Below are positions 6,820-14,951 of a DNA stretch of 41,454 bases, piece by piece; the first letter of the stretch is position 1, and each line of letters begins with the position of its first letter. A program made the translations under genes and the position numbers. The DNA lies in assembly GCA_016744755.1 (NCBI GenBank), contig JADGDT010000015.1, positions 1 through 41,454 on the forward strand. The letters are read 5' to 3'. Under the pieces are notes generated by a model, which was not told where the DNA came from, searched no databases, and worked only from the letters and a program-made list of their open reading frames with translations. Source of the stretch: Ichthyobacteriaceae bacterium (lineage in GTDB: Bacteria; Bacteroidota; Bacteroidia; Flavobacteriales; JADGDT01).

Positions 6820-8679
6820 ATGACAAGAATTATTTCAGTACTAAGCCTTTTGGTTATTAGCATATTTACTAATGCCCAACCTAGTAGTTATTGGCAGCAA
6901 AAAATAAAATACGATATGAATATCGACATGAATGTCGATACCTATAAATACACTGGAAAATCGAAAATTACTTATTACAACAATTCACCAGATACTTTAC
7001 GTAGAGTGTATTTCCATTTGTATTTTAACGCTTTCCAACCAGGAAGCGAAATGGATGTACGTCAACAAAACTTACCAGATCCTGATAGAAGAATTGGCGA
7101 TAGAATAAGTAAACTATCTGCATCGGAAATTGGATACCAAAAAATTATCAGCATAAAACAAGGGCGTAAAAATCTTAGCTACAACGTAGAAGGTACATTG
7201 ATGGAAGTTGAAATGCAGAAAGCAATTCTTCCTCATTCTAAAACTGTTTTCTACTTAAAAAATGAAGCTCAAGTTCCTGTTCAAGTTCGTAGATCGGGAA
7301 GAAACAATTCAGAAGGAGTAAAACTTTCTATGACTCAGTGGTACCCGAAAATGGCAGAATACGACACAGAAGGCTGGCATCTTGATTCTTACATATCTAG
7401 AGAATTTCACGGAGTATATGGCACATTTGATGTTAAAATAAATATCGATAAAAATTATACTATCGGAGGAACGGGAATTCTAAAAAATGCTGAAGAAATT
7501 GGACATGGCTATACTCAAAAAAAGGTAAAACAAAAGGTTGATAAATCAGGTAAATTGCAATGGCATTTTGTTGCAAATAATGTTCACGATTTTGCTTGGG
7601 GTGCCGATGATGAATATATCCATGACATTATAAAAATGAACGACAAGACCGATATTCACTTTTTCTATAAAAAAGGAAATGAAGACAGAACCAAAAATTG
7701 GAAAGAACTAGAAATCACAATGCAGAAAGCATTCAACTTTATAAATAAAAATTTTGGAGAATATCCTTACGAGCAGTTTAGTATTGTACAGGGAGGCGAT
7801 GGTGGAATGGAATATCCTATGTCGACAATAATGTTAGGAAATGGAAAAAATGTAAAGGGTATGGTTGGACTTGCAGTTCACGAATCGTTGCACTCGTGGT
7901 ATCAAGGTGTTTTAGGGTTCAACGAACAGAAATATCCTTGGATGGACGAAGGGTTTACTACTTGGGCAGAAAATCTTACTATGGATTATCTTTACGGTAA
8001 AGAGGGAGATAATGTTCATAAAGGAAGTTACAGAGGCTACTTTGCTATTCAGAGATCTGGTAAAGAAGAAGCACTTACTACACAGGCAGATTTGTACAAA
8101 ACAAATTTTGCTTACGGACAAGCAAGTTATAGTAAGGGAGCAGTTTTTTTAGCTCAGCTAGGTTACATTATTGGAGAAGAAAATCTCAACAAAACTATGC
8201 TGAGATTTTTTAACGAATGGAAATTCAAACATCCAGCCCCAAACAATCTTAAAAGAATTGCCGAGAAAGAATCTGGAATTCAACTTCAGTGGTATTTCGA
8301 TAAATGGATTACAACTACAGAAACAATAGATTACGAATTATCATCAGTTTTAAATACCGACAAAGGAACTGCAGTAACTATAGCTAGAATTGGAGAAATT
8401 CCTATGCCATTAGACATAACAGTTGCTCTTAAAAATGGAGAAGTAAAAACCTATTACATCCCTTTGAGGATGATGCGTGGATCTAAACAAAACGAAACTA
8501 AATTCTCTAGAACAGAGCTAAAAGCATGGCCGTGGGTTTATCCAGAGTATTCTTTCAGTATTGATATTCCTAAAGAAGATATTAAGTTTATTGGAATAGA
8601 TGTTTCGGAAAGAATGGCCGATGTGAATAAAAAGAATAACTATTACCCTAAAACCGAGTTTGTATTTGAGGGAGAATGA
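6820..8679 (+). CDS. Secreted M1 family metallo-aminopeptidase
   Basis: A 619-residue zinc peptidase with signal peptide MTRIISVLSLLVISIFTNAQ, thus periplasmic or exported. The N-terminal beta saddle domain runs to about residue 270, and the catalytic domain holds the substrate motif GGMEYP (the GxMEN position), the zinc motif HESLH (His354, Glu355, His358) and the third zinc ligand Glu377 in WMDEGFTTW, 19 residues after His358 as in the family. The C-terminal part (about 500-619) is a short beta domain. It removes N-terminal residues from peptides. It has its own promoter and a strong bidirectional terminator, so it is monocistronic. Confidence 0.93.
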   Translation: MTRIISVLSLLVISIFTNAQPSSYWQQKIKYDMNIDMNVDTYKYTGKSKITYYNNSPDTLRRVYFHLYFNAFQPGSEMDVRQQNLPDPDRRIGDRISKLSASEIGYQKIISIKQGRKNLSYNVEGTLMEVEMQKAILPHSKTVFYLKNEAQVPVQVRRSGRNNSEGVKLSMTQWYPKMAEYDTEGWHLDSYISREFHGVYGTFDVKINIDKNYTIGGTGILKNAEEIGHGYTQKKVKQKVDKSGKLQWHFVANNVHDFAWGADDEYIHDIIKMNDKTDIHFFYKKGNEDRTKNWKELEITMQKAFNFINKNFGEYPYEQFSIVQGGDGGMEYPMSTIMLGNGKNVKGMVGLAVHESLHSWYQGVLGFNEQKYPWMDEGFTTWAENLTMDYLYGKEGDNVHKGSYRGYFAIQRSGKEEALTTQADLYKTNFAYGQASYSKGAVFLAQLGYIIGEENLNKTMLRFFNEWKFKHPAPNNLKRIAEKESGIQLQWYFDKWITTTETIDYELSSVLNTDKGTAVTIARIGEIPMPLDITVALKNGEVKTYYIPLRMMRGSKQNETKFSRTELKAWPWVYPEYSFSIDIPKEDIKFIGIDVSERMADVNKKNNYYPKTEFVFEGE

Positions 8680-8705
8680 TTTTATAACTTAAGCTAATGA
8701 CAAAA

Positions 8706-8742
8706 AAATATCCCATAATTGAAATTCAACCATGGGATATTT
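8706..8742. terminator. Bidirectional terminator between the M1 peptidase and the membrane protein gene
   Basis: A perfect 11-bp stem (AAATATCCCAT / ATGGGATATTT) with a 15-nt loop lies between two convergent genes. It has a T-rich run on each side (TTTGTATTTTTT on plus, the complement of CAAAAAAA on minus), so it can serve both transcripts. Confidence 0.85.
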
Positions 8743-8764
8743 GTATTTTTTGAAAAGAATTCTA

Positions 8765-9604
8765 TTAGAACAACCAAGAGATCATTCCCGTAACAACTTC
8801 TCCACTCTCTCTGTTTAGCTCCGATCCTAAAACACTGTGAGGTATTAAGTAAACAACTAGTGTTGCAACAGTTGCAAAAATAAATACAGCTCTACTATTT
8901 TCGTTTTTACTTCCGTGCCAAAGAGCAAATGCCCAGGCTAGAATCGCAATTAGAGTTTTGTTATCGGTAAGGTCAAAACCAAAAGGAATACCTGTCCAGA
9001 ATTCGCCAAAAGCATATTTCTGCATCAATGGACCGAATATGAAACCTCCTATAACTAACGATATCAAAGCATATTTTCCAATATTCTTATAACCATCGCT
9101 GTTAAATATTGCTTTCAAACCAGCAAGATTAGATAACATCATTGCAAAAAACATAAAAAATATGTGAGGAGCTAATACCCACCACTCAGGAACTGGATCT
9201 CTATATCGCAGAACAATTGGAGCATTTTTTTTCTCAAACACACTCCCTTTATCTGTCAGGAATTCAATAAAGTACATATACTTACCTGCAGCAGGTTGGT
9301 GTGGTAATTCGGCAAGTAGAATGTCTCCATTTCTATTAAAATCATCAACTACATAATCCTCTCCTTCAATAATTGGATAATGCTTGTAATGAATTTTCGC
9401 ACTTACTTTTTCGTCAGCGATCTCAATTTTTATTGGAGCAAGATGATGCCCATCATTAGATCTTCTAAGCTTATAGCTATATTCAGTGCCATTAAGTTCT
9501 GTATTCATCCAATCTGGGTGAGTAGGCCCAACAAGTTTCTGGTAAATTGAAGCACCAATAGTCATAATTATTGCTATTGACAAAAGTATATATTTGTTCT
9601 TCAT
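8765..9604 (-). CDS. Membrane protein of unknown function with periplasmic beta domain (279 aa)
   Basis: The N-terminus has one hydrophobic segment (about 4-20), followed by about 120 mostly hydrophilic residues with beta-strand character (the region YSYKLRRSNDGHHLAP to IVLRYRDP), then a C-terminal membrane block with four helices (about 144-165, 176-195, 212-232, 243-262). The pattern suggests an immunoglobulin-like or similar periplasmic domain tethered before a small helical bundle. I do not recognise a named family. It is monocistronic: a TATATTTG promoter element lies upstream and the terminator at 8706-8742 downstream. A role in transport or lipid handling would be a guess. Confidence 0.75.
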   Translation of the reverse strand: MKNKYILLSIAIIMTIGASIYQKLVGPTHPDWMNTELNGTEYSYKLRRSNDGHHLAPIKIEIADEKVSAKIHYKHYPIIEGEDYVVDDFNRNGDILLAELPHQPAAGKYMYFIEFLTDKGSVFEKKNAPIVLRYRDPVPEWWVLAPHIFFMFFAMMLSNLAGLKAIFNSDGYKNIGKYALISLVIGGFIFGPLMQKYAFGEFWTGIPFGFDLTDNKTLIAILAWAFALWHGSKNENSRAVFIFATVATLVVYLIPHSVLGSELNRESGEVVTGMISWLF

Positions 9605-9626
9605 GTTATAGTTTTTATATTTTGTG

Positions 9627-9664
9627 CAAATATATAAGAACTGTTCTAAATTGTACGTTCTAAA
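9627..9664 (-). promoter_or_regulatory. Promoter with candidate direct-repeat operator
   Basis: TATATTTG on the minus strand (9627-9634) is a perfect -7 element for the membrane protein gene. Upstream, where the -33 element would be, there is no TTG. Instead GTTCTAAA occurs twice on the plus strand (9643-9650 and 9657-9664), 14 bp apart, and a small palindrome AGAACTGTTCT lies at 9637-9647. An activator or repressor site is possible. Confidence 0.5.
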
Positions 9665-9692
9665 CTATAAAATTGGTCTATGGCTAACTATC

Positions 9693-10106
9693 TTATTTTG
9701 ATACTGAATTCAAATTCAGTTTTTCTAGAAGAATTTTGGGAGGTCTTTGTGGCTTAGAAGTTATGCTGTCGATAAAAGCACAGGTTAGTTTAGCAACATT
9801 AATAATTTCTCCCACCTCATTTTTAAGCTCAAATTTAAACTTGATTCTAGATGTTGGAAATTCTAAAATTGTAGTGGTTACGGTGAGTACATCATCATAG
9901 AATGCCGGTTTTATAAACTTGAAACTCATATCTACCACAGGCATAAAGATACCTAACTCTTCAATTTTGGAGTATGGAATACCTATCTCTCTTAACAGTT
10001 CCCATCTAGCATTCTCATATATTCTAGCATAATTAGAATGATGAACAAAACCCATCTTATCAGTATCAGAATAATTTATTCTTATTTTGTACGAATGTGA
10101 AATCAT
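9693..10106 (-). CDS. YbgC-like acyl-CoA thioesterase (4HBT hotdog)
   Basis: A 137-residue single-hotdog thioesterase. The signature YSDTDKMGFVHHSNYARIYE (residues about 10-29) contains the catalytic Asp of 4-hydroxybenzoyl-CoA thioesterase/YbgC enzymes, followed by ARWELLREIGIPY. The rest (FIKPAFYDDVLTV, then FKFELKNEVGEIINVAKL) is the standard hotdog sheet. It hydrolyses acyl-CoA or acyl-ACP in the cytoplasm, and the exact substrate is unknown. In proteobacteria YbgC belongs to the tol-pal cluster, but no tol genes are seen here, so that association does not apply. Confidence 0.88.
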   Translation of the reverse strand: MISHSYKIRINYSDTDKMGFVHHSNYARIYENARWELLREIGIPYSKIEELGIFMPVVDMSFKFIKPAFYDDVLTVTTTILEFPTSRIKFKFELKNEVGEIINVAKLTCAFIDSITSKPQRPPKILLEKLNLNSVSK

Positions 10107-10132
10107 AATTTAGGGGTCCGTTTTATTCAAAA

Positions 10133-10167
10133 AAATAGTCAAATACACTTATCGCATCTGACTATTT
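10133..10167 (-). terminator. Terminator of the NifX-like gene
   Basis: A 9-bp perfect stem (AAATAGTCA / TGACTATTT) with a 17-nt loop lies 18 bp after the NifX-like stop. On the minus strand the stem runs straight into further Ts (TTTTGAATAAAA). Confidence 0.7.
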
Positions 10168-10184
10168 ATAATTTAAATAAATTG

Positions 10185-10568
10185 TTAATGGCTACATATA
10201 TGGTTAGATCCTTCGGCATGATGCTGTTCGTGAGTAAAACAAACTTCACCTGAGTCTATAATTTTATTGTCAAGAAACTCATTTACAACAGCAGTAATAT
10301 CTCCTTTGCATCCTCTAACAACCTCTATTCCTTGAGATGTAATAGAATCAACTGCACCTTTCCCCATGTTTCCAGCAAGCATAGTTTTTACTCCCATTCC
10401 CAAAAATGTTTCTGCAATATTAGATTTACATCCACACGAATCAGTTGCATCATAATTCGAAATATTCTCTATTTTATTATCTCCCGAGATACTTACTATT
10501 GCGTAGTTGTTGCATTTACCAAAATGTCCTTCTACTTTATTTCCATTTGCGGGTATTGCTATTTTCAT
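10185..10568 (-). CDS. NifX/NifB-type dinitrogenase cofactor-like protein
   Basis: A 127-residue protein of the NifX/NafY/VnfX fold (dinitrogenase iron-molybdenum cofactor biosynthesis domain), an RNase H-like sheet that binds metal clusters. It starts MKIAIPANGNKVEGHFGKCNNYAIV, has DSCGCKSN near residue 45, GNMGKGAVD, then EVVRGCKGDI. The C-terminus is rich in Cys and His (CFTHEQHHAEGSNHICSH), which suggests metal binding. No nif genes are nearby. Stand-alone members are common in non-fixers and their role is unsettled. A perfect palindrome of ArsR/SmtB type lies in its promoter region, which fits metal-dependent control. Confidence 0.82.
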   Translation of the reverse strand: MKIAIPANGNKVEGHFGKCNNYAIVSISGDNKIENISNYDATDSCGCKSNIAETFLGMGVKTMLAGNMGKGAVDSITSQGIEVVRGCKGDITAVVNEFLDNKIIDSGEVCFTHEQHHAEGSNHICSH

Positions 10569-10629
10569 GACTCTTTTTTTAAATTAATTAAGAGTACAAA
10601 GTAATAGACAGTGTATAATATAAAGTATG

Positions 10630-10651
10630 ATTATGAACATATGTTCATAAT
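10630..10651. promoter_or_regulatory. 22-nt perfect palindrome, ArsR/SmtB-type operator candidate
   Basis: The centre is TGAACATATGTTCA, flanked symmetrically by ATTA and TAAT. This is the TGAACA-N2-TGTTCA layout of many ArsR/SmtB metalloregulator operators. It lies 62-83 bp upstream of the NifX-like ATG. The only promoter-like sequence is TACTTTG (minus strand, 10597-10603), so the palindrome would sit at or above the -33 region. The cognate regulator is not in the window. Confidence 0.6.
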
Positions 10652-10682
10652 TTAATCGCTATTTTATTATGATTTATATCAT

Positions 10683-12047
10683 CTAACCGAAGAGTCGTTG
10701 AAACATATCTTCCATTTTAGAAACTAAAACCACTTTTATTTTATATTTTTCAATGTTGATTTTGTTGTATTTTGAAATAAATATAACTTGAAATCCTAAT
10801 TTTTCAGCTTCGGTAATTCGTTGTTCAACTCTATTTATGGGTCTTATTTCTCCTGCTAATCCAACTTCGGCTGCAAAACAAACTTTGCTAGAAATAGAAA
10901 TATCTTCGTTAGAAGAAAGTATAGAAGCCACAACCGCCAAGTCAATTGCAGGATCGTCAACTTTAATTCCTCCAGTAACATTCAAGAAAACATCCTTTGC
11001 TGCTAAACGAAACCCTGCTCGTTTTTCTAGTACAGCCAACAACATATTCAATCTTTTTATGTCGTATCCAGTTGTAGAGCGTTGGGGTGTGCCGTAAACA
11101 GCAGAACTTACAAGAGCCTGAATCTCTATCATCATTGGTCTAGCGCCTTCCATAGTTGCAGCTATAGCATTTCCCGAAAGCTCATCGTCTCTTTGAGAAA
11201 TAAGTATTTCAGAAGGATTTTTCACTTCTCGCAATCCGCTGCCGTGCATTTCGTAAATGCCTAATTCTTGTGTAGAACCAAACCTGTTTTTGTGTGCCCT
11301 AAGTATTCTGAATAAATGGTTTCTATCTCCTTCAAATTGCAAAACCACATCAACCATGTGCTCCAATATTTTTGGCCCTGCAAGATTTCCATCTTTGGTT
11401 ATATGACCAATTAAAATTACAGGCGTTGACGATTCTTTAGCATATCGCAACAATTCGGCAGTACATTCCCTAATCTGAGAAACACTTCCTGGTGACGACT
11501 CTATCATCTCGGTTTGTAGAGTCTGTATAGAGTCTATAATCAACAATTCTGGTGTTAAAGCTTTTATCTGATTAAATATCGATTGGGTTTTTGTCTCTGC
11601 CAATATGAAAAGATTTTCGTTAGAAATATCTATCCTCTCAGCTCGCATTTTAATTTGATTCAAACTTTCTTCACCCGAAACATAGAGTGTTTTAAGGTGC
11701 GAAACGCTTAAAGCCAATTGCAACATCAGAGTAGATTTTCCAATTCCTGGCTCGCCACCAAGTAAAATTAAAGAACCCGGAACTATTCCCCCTCCAAGTA
11801 CTCTATCCAATTCTTCGTTGCGAGTATTAAATCTTTTTTCCTGATTGCTTACAATTTCGGAAACCCTAAATGGCTTAGACTTTTTCCCCGAAGATGATTG
11901 CGATGAGTCCCAAGTTTGTACTACCTCCTTGTGTACAACCTCTTCAACTATCGTATTCCACTTATTACACTGCGGGCATTTTCCCATCCATTTTGAGTGT
12001 TGTGCCCCGCAATTCTGACAGAAAAATGTTGTTTTTGTTTTAGCCAT
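10683..12047 (-). CDS. radA: DNA repair protein RadA (Sms)
   Basis: A 454-residue RecA-like ATPase that drives branch migration during recombinational repair. An N-terminal C4 zinc finger (Cys10, Cys13, Cys24, Cys27 in CQNCG and CPQC), Walker A GGEPGIGKS (97-105), the RadA signature KNRFG (in RAHKNRFGSTQEL), and a C-terminal Lon-protease-like domain (TGGIKVDDPAIDLAVVASIL, then AEVGLAGEIRPI) are all present in the standard order. Length matches E. coli RadA. The promoter element TAGATTTG lies 25 bp upstream of the ATG. The NifX-like gene follows but has its own control region. Confidence 0.97.
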   Translation of the reverse strand: MAKTKTTFFCQNCGAQHSKWMGKCPQCNKWNTIVEEVVHKEVVQTWDSSQSSSGKKSKPFRVSEIVSNQEKRFNTRNEELDRVLGGGIVPGSLILLGGEPGIGKSTLMLQLALSVSHLKTLYVSGEESLNQIKMRAERIDISNENLFILAETKTQSIFNQIKALTPELLIIDSIQTLQTEMIESSPGSVSQIRECTAELLRYAKESSTPVILIGHITKDGNLAGPKILEHMVDVVLQFEGDRNHLFRILRAHKNRFGSTQELGIYEMHGSGLREVKNPSEILISQRDDELSGNAIAATMEGARPMMIEIQALVSSAVYGTPQRSTTGYDIKRLNMLLAVLEKRAGFRLAAKDVFLNVTGGIKVDDPAIDLAVVASILSSNEDISISSKVCFAAEVGLAGEIRPINRVEQRITEAEKLGFQVIFISKYNKINIEKYKIKVVLVSKMEDMFQRLFG

Positions 12048-12071
12048 TTTTATTGTATTTACTTCTTATCG

Positions 12072-12079
12072 CAAATCTA
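12072..12079 (-). promoter_or_regulatory. -7 element of radA
   Basis: TAGATTTG on the minus strand is an exact TAnnTTTG match about 25 bp before the radA start. No good -33 TTG is seen. Confidence 0.6.
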
Positions 12080-12422
12080 TTTAAAAGCATTCTTATTTCG
12101 GTATTTTTTATGTGCCAATTCTAGCTTTCCATTATACGCTTCGTTGCAAAACCAATTCACAATATATTTACATTGGTCTTTTCGCAAACTCAAAGCCAAT
12201 ATAAATATTTGTTCATAAAGTTTTTGCAACTGCAGGGTACCATTTCAATCTAGGGCAAAAACTACAACCTGCCTTGCCGACGAGCAGATAACAAATTTTC
12301 GCACTGATTACTCTTACTCACACATGTTTCATCTGCGAAATCTGCGGGCAAAGAAAAGTGTTGTCATAGGCACTAAGCGTAGCGTATAGATTAGTCTTCT
12401 TCTTCGATATCCTTAAACCTAA
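12080..12422. other. Non-coding region with degenerate intergenic repeats
   Basis: There is no supported gene. The region includes CATCTGCGAAATCTGCGGG (about 12329-12347), a phrase typical of dispersed repeats in this phylum, and CTGCCTTGCCGACGAGCAG (about 12271-12289), which resembles a damaged copy of the mini-palindrome inserted at 33090-33110. The plus-strand frame crossing 11997-12218 is a shadow of radA that runs on into this region. Confidence 0.45.
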
Positions 12423-13361
12423 TTAATAAAATATAGGCTGATTAAGTCCAGTTTGAAAGTAGAATTTGGTCTTCCTCAACTTATCACCTTCTCTAAACAA
12501 GTAAGGATTTCCATCTTCTTTCAACATTGGGTAATGCGGATTATCGGCTTTATTCCATTTTTTCGGAAACATGGGCATATCATGAATAACTTTATTCTGA
12601 AAAAAATGTCTAATTCTTTCACTATCAAAACCTATTTCGGCACTTGCAGTTTGTTTGTAATTCATTGTGTACCTAGCTCCAATTGCTAAAGTTCCGTGAG
12701 ATACTCTCCCGTATTTAGATTCAGATATATTTAAATACCCAAAAGAAGCAGGGTAATCAGAACTTTTTATAAGCTTAGTTTTATTTCTGCCTCCAGTCCA
12801 CATTAGCGATGTTACATAAAATGAATACATATCGTTGTGATACTGTAGAGTTAGGCTACCTGTTCGGTATTTATCTTCGCCTGACATTACAAAAATATCA
12901 TTTTCGGTAGAAAATATCACATTTTTAATATTTACAGTAATTAGTCCTGTAGGTTGTGATGTGTCTTTTGTATCCCAATAATATTTAAAACTATATCCCA
13001 AAGCGTAAGGACTTTTTGATTGTATAGAAATAGTAGAAAAATCAGGATTGAAATATTGTTGTTCCTGATGACCCCAATAAATATGTGCTCCAATATTTGG
13101 TGCAATTTCCCATGATTTTACTTTTGGTCCTAATGTTCTTAAATTGTAATAGGCTTGTGTCCCAGCATTACCTTGTATAAGACTATTGAAATAATATCCC
13201 TGAAACATTAAGCCAATCCTCTGAAAATGTGTGCCTATATTTATTGATACCCCTGCTTTAATTCCCCATCCTTCCTTTTCTAAATCCTGTGACTTAACAA
13301 AAGTAGTACAGAGCAAAAAGCATGTAAGAACAAATAATGATTTAATAGAAATTAGTTTCAT
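12423..13361 (-). CDS. Secreted protein resembling the polymorphic toxin type 23 (Ntox23) family
   Basis: A 312-residue exported protein (signal MKLISIKSLFVLTCFLLCTTFVKSQ). The mature part has the features I associate with the toxin-23 family in Bacteroidota: a start GVSINIGTHFQRIGLMFQG, YNLRTLGPKVKSWEI, a central GEDKYRTGSLTLQYHNDMYSF block, and a long tail DMPMFPKKWNKADNPHYPML. Alternating hydrophobic residues also suggest many beta strands, so it may be a beta-barrel or beta-rich surface protein rather than a delivered toxin. It is free-standing, with no pre-toxin delivery domains and no immunity-like gene beside it. The assignment is from memory of motifs and is tentative. Confidence 0.5.
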   Translation of the reverse strand: MKLISIKSLFVLTCFLLCTTFVKSQDLEKEGWGIKAGVSINIGTHFQRIGLMFQGYYFNSLIQGNAGTQAYYNLRTLGPKVKSWEIAPNIGAHIYWGHQEQQYFNPDFSTISIQSKSPYALGYSFKYYWDTKDTSQPTGLITVNIKNVIFSTENDIFVMSGEDKYRTGSLTLQYHNDMYSFYVTSLMWTGGRNKTKLIKSSDYPASFGYLNISESKYGRVSHGTLAIGARYTMNYKQTASAEIGFDSERIRHFFQNKVIHDMPMFPKKWNKADNPHYPMLKEDGNPYLFREGDKLRKTKFYFQTGLNQPIFY

Positions 13362-13451
13362 TAAAATTCATAAGGATTAATAATTCAATATTATTAAAAT
13401 AAAGTTAACTAACTTTATAATTACAAATAAACTTCTCAACAACTTAAGGCT

Positions 13452-13817
13452 ATGAATAATAATTACGAATTAGGAATGGAGGGCGAGAGAGAAGCCGTTA
13501 AATATCTGAAAAAAGAAGGATATGAAATTCTCGAAACTAACTGGCATTTCCACAGATACGAAATAGACATCATCGCAAAAAAACGAGATGTGCTTGCAAT
13601 AGTTGAGGTAAAAACTAGAGCTACAGATTATTTTGGAGATCCCGAAGATGCTGTTGATTACAAAAAAAGAAGAAAAATTATAGAAAGTGCCGATGCCTAC
13701 ATCGAAGAAAAGGATTTAGATATAGAAGTTAGATTTGATATTGTTGCAATCTTGAAAACAAAAGAAGGGTTGAAATTGCGATATATTGAAGATGCATTTC
13801 TATCGTTCGAAATGTGA
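13452..13817 (+). CDS. YraN (UPF0102) family endonuclease-fold protein
   Basis: A 121-residue protein of the YraN family, which has a restriction-endonuclease-like fold. It has GMEGEREAVKYLKKEGYEIL at the N-terminus, NWHFHRYEIDIIAKKRD with the conserved Glu-Ile-Asp, and VEVKTRATDYFG, giving the E-x-D...E-V-K catalytic-type arrangement of PD-(D/E)xK nucleases. The family has been linked to recombination of divergent DNA, but its biochemistry is not settled. It has its own hairpin terminator and stands alone. Confidence 0.9.
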   Translation: MNNNYELGMEGEREAVKYLKKEGYEILETNWHFHRYEIDIIAKKRDVLAIVEVKTRATDYFGDPEDAVDYKKRRKIIESADAYIEEKDLDIEVRFDIVAILKTKEGLKLRYIEDAFLSFEM

Positions 13818-13840
13818 TTATATTTTTTGTTCTAACTAAC

Positions 13841-13881
13841 AAAAAAATACTCGTATACATTCTTGTTACGAGTATTTTTTT
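13841..13881. terminator. Terminator after YraN
   Basis: A perfect 15-bp stem (AAAAAAATACTCGTA / TACGAGTATTTTTTT) with an 11-nt loop lies 23 bp after the stop; the stem supplies its own T-run on both strands. Confidence 0.9.
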
Positions 13882-13895
13882 GTAAAGTATTATTA

Positions 13896-13903
13896 TATAT
13901 TTG
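13896..13903 (+). promoter_or_regulatory. -7 element of the DUF6646-like gene
   Basis: TATATTTG is an exact TAnnTTTG match 23 bp before the ATG. The only TTG upstream is 13 nt away, shorter than usual spacing. Confidence 0.55.
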
Positions 13904-13926
13904 CGACACACCATTAATATGTTAAA

Positions 13927-14385
13927 ATGAAAAAAATACTATTCAGTATAATATTACTCCTATCAATTAATACAATAAGTAATGCACAAGCATGGGATGG
14001 CAAGGGCGACACTAAGATCAATGTTGGCTATGAATTTTACAGCTACTACTCAGTTAATGCTATTGACGATACTAGGAACGGAGTTTCTACATCTATAGAT
14101 TATGGCATTGCCGAGAATTTTTCTATTGGTACAGGGGTAAACTATAATATTAAATATGAAAACTTCTATTTCAATCTACGTTCAGATTATCATTTCCAAA
14201 ATCTTTTTGAATTGAGTTCAAATTTCGACGTATATGCAGGAGCAGACATTGGTTTAAACTCTTATTACAGTAATACTTTTGATTTTGGACTACATGTAGG
14301 TACTAGGTTTATGTTTACCGATGTAGTTGGTATTTATTTAGAAATTGGAAATAGAGGAAATGTAGGATTGTCTTATAATTTTTAA
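13927..14385 (+). CDS. Small outer-membrane beta-barrel-like protein (DUF6646-like)
   Basis: A 152-residue exported protein with signal MKKILFSIILLLSINTISNAQ. The mature chain begins AWDGKGDTKINVGYEFYSYY and continues as alternating strands (GVSTSIDYGIAENFSIGTG, YFNLRSDYHF, NFDVYAGADIGLNSYYSN, FDFGLHVGTRFMFTDVVGIY), ending in an aromatic SYNF typical of outer-membrane barrels. The AxxGKGDxK start and the FDVYAGAD and FDFGLHVGTRF segments match the DUF6646 pattern as I recall it. An 8-stranded barrel would fit the length. It precedes the biotin carrier gene by 12 bp, so the two may be co-transcribed. Its role is unknown. Confidence 0.7.
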   Translation: MKKILFSIILLLSINTISNAQAWDGKGDTKINVGYEFYSYYSVNAIDDTRNGVSTSIDYGIAENFSIGTGVNYNIKYENFYFNLRSDYHFQNLFELSSNFDVYAGADIGLNSYYSNTFDFGLHVGTRFMFTDVVGIYLEIGNRGNVGLSYNF

Positions 14386-14397
14386 CTAAATTAGGCT

Positions 14398-14904
14398 ATG
14401 GTAAATTCAAAAGTCAATAGCAACACTTATAAGTTAGATCTTGATAATCATAACAAACTCAAAGGAACAGTTAATTCTGATGAATTTGAATTTGTAATAA
14501 AATCAGAAGATAACAATAGCTTCTCTTTAATTAAAGACAACGCCGAGTTTGATGTATATGTAATTTCTACTGATTATGAAAAAAAGTCAATAAAAATTCT
14601 TGTTAATGGGCTGACTTTAGATATAGATATTGAAGATGAGTTTGATGATCTTATAAAGAAGCTAGGTTTCAGAGATAAAGTAATTAATACTGAAAAAAAT
14701 GTAACTGCCCAAATGCCTGGATTGATATTAGAAGTACATGTAAAAGAAGGTGAAAGCATATCAAAGGGGCAAAAACTACTTACTTTAGAAGCTATGAAAA
14801 TGGAGAATGTAATAAAGGCTTCTGATGATTTTAAGATTGAAAAAATTTGTATTAATAAAGGTGATGCCGTAGAGAAGAATGATGTATTATTTGAGTTAAA
14901 ATAA
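14398..14904 (+). CDS. Biotin carboxyl carrier (biotinyl-domain) protein
   Basis: A 168-residue protein whose C-terminal 70 residues form a biotinyl domain with the target motif EAMKMENV; Lys134 is the predicted biotin site. The preceding strand VTAQMPGLILEVHVKEGESI is standard. The N-terminal 95 residues match the low-complexity linker/BT-like part of acyl-CoA carboxylase carrier subunits in Bacteroidota. It should carry carboxybiotin between a biotin carboxylase and a carboxyltransferase (propionyl-, methylcrotonyl- or acetyl-CoA type). Unusually, neither partner subunit is beside it; the neighbours are a small outer-membrane protein and a DUF502 membrane protein. Confidence 0.85.
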   Translation: MVNSKVNSNTYKLDLDNHNKLKGTVNSDEFEFVIKSEDNNSFSLIKDNAEFDVYVISTDYEKKSIKILVNGLTLDIDIEDEFDDLIKKLGFRDKVINTEKNVTAQMPGLILEVHVKEGESISKGQKLLTLEAMKMENVIKASDDFKIEKICINKGDAVEKNDVLFELK

Positions 14905-14951
14905 TCTGAATCCTATATCTGAACCAAATCATAAGATACCATAATAAACAT

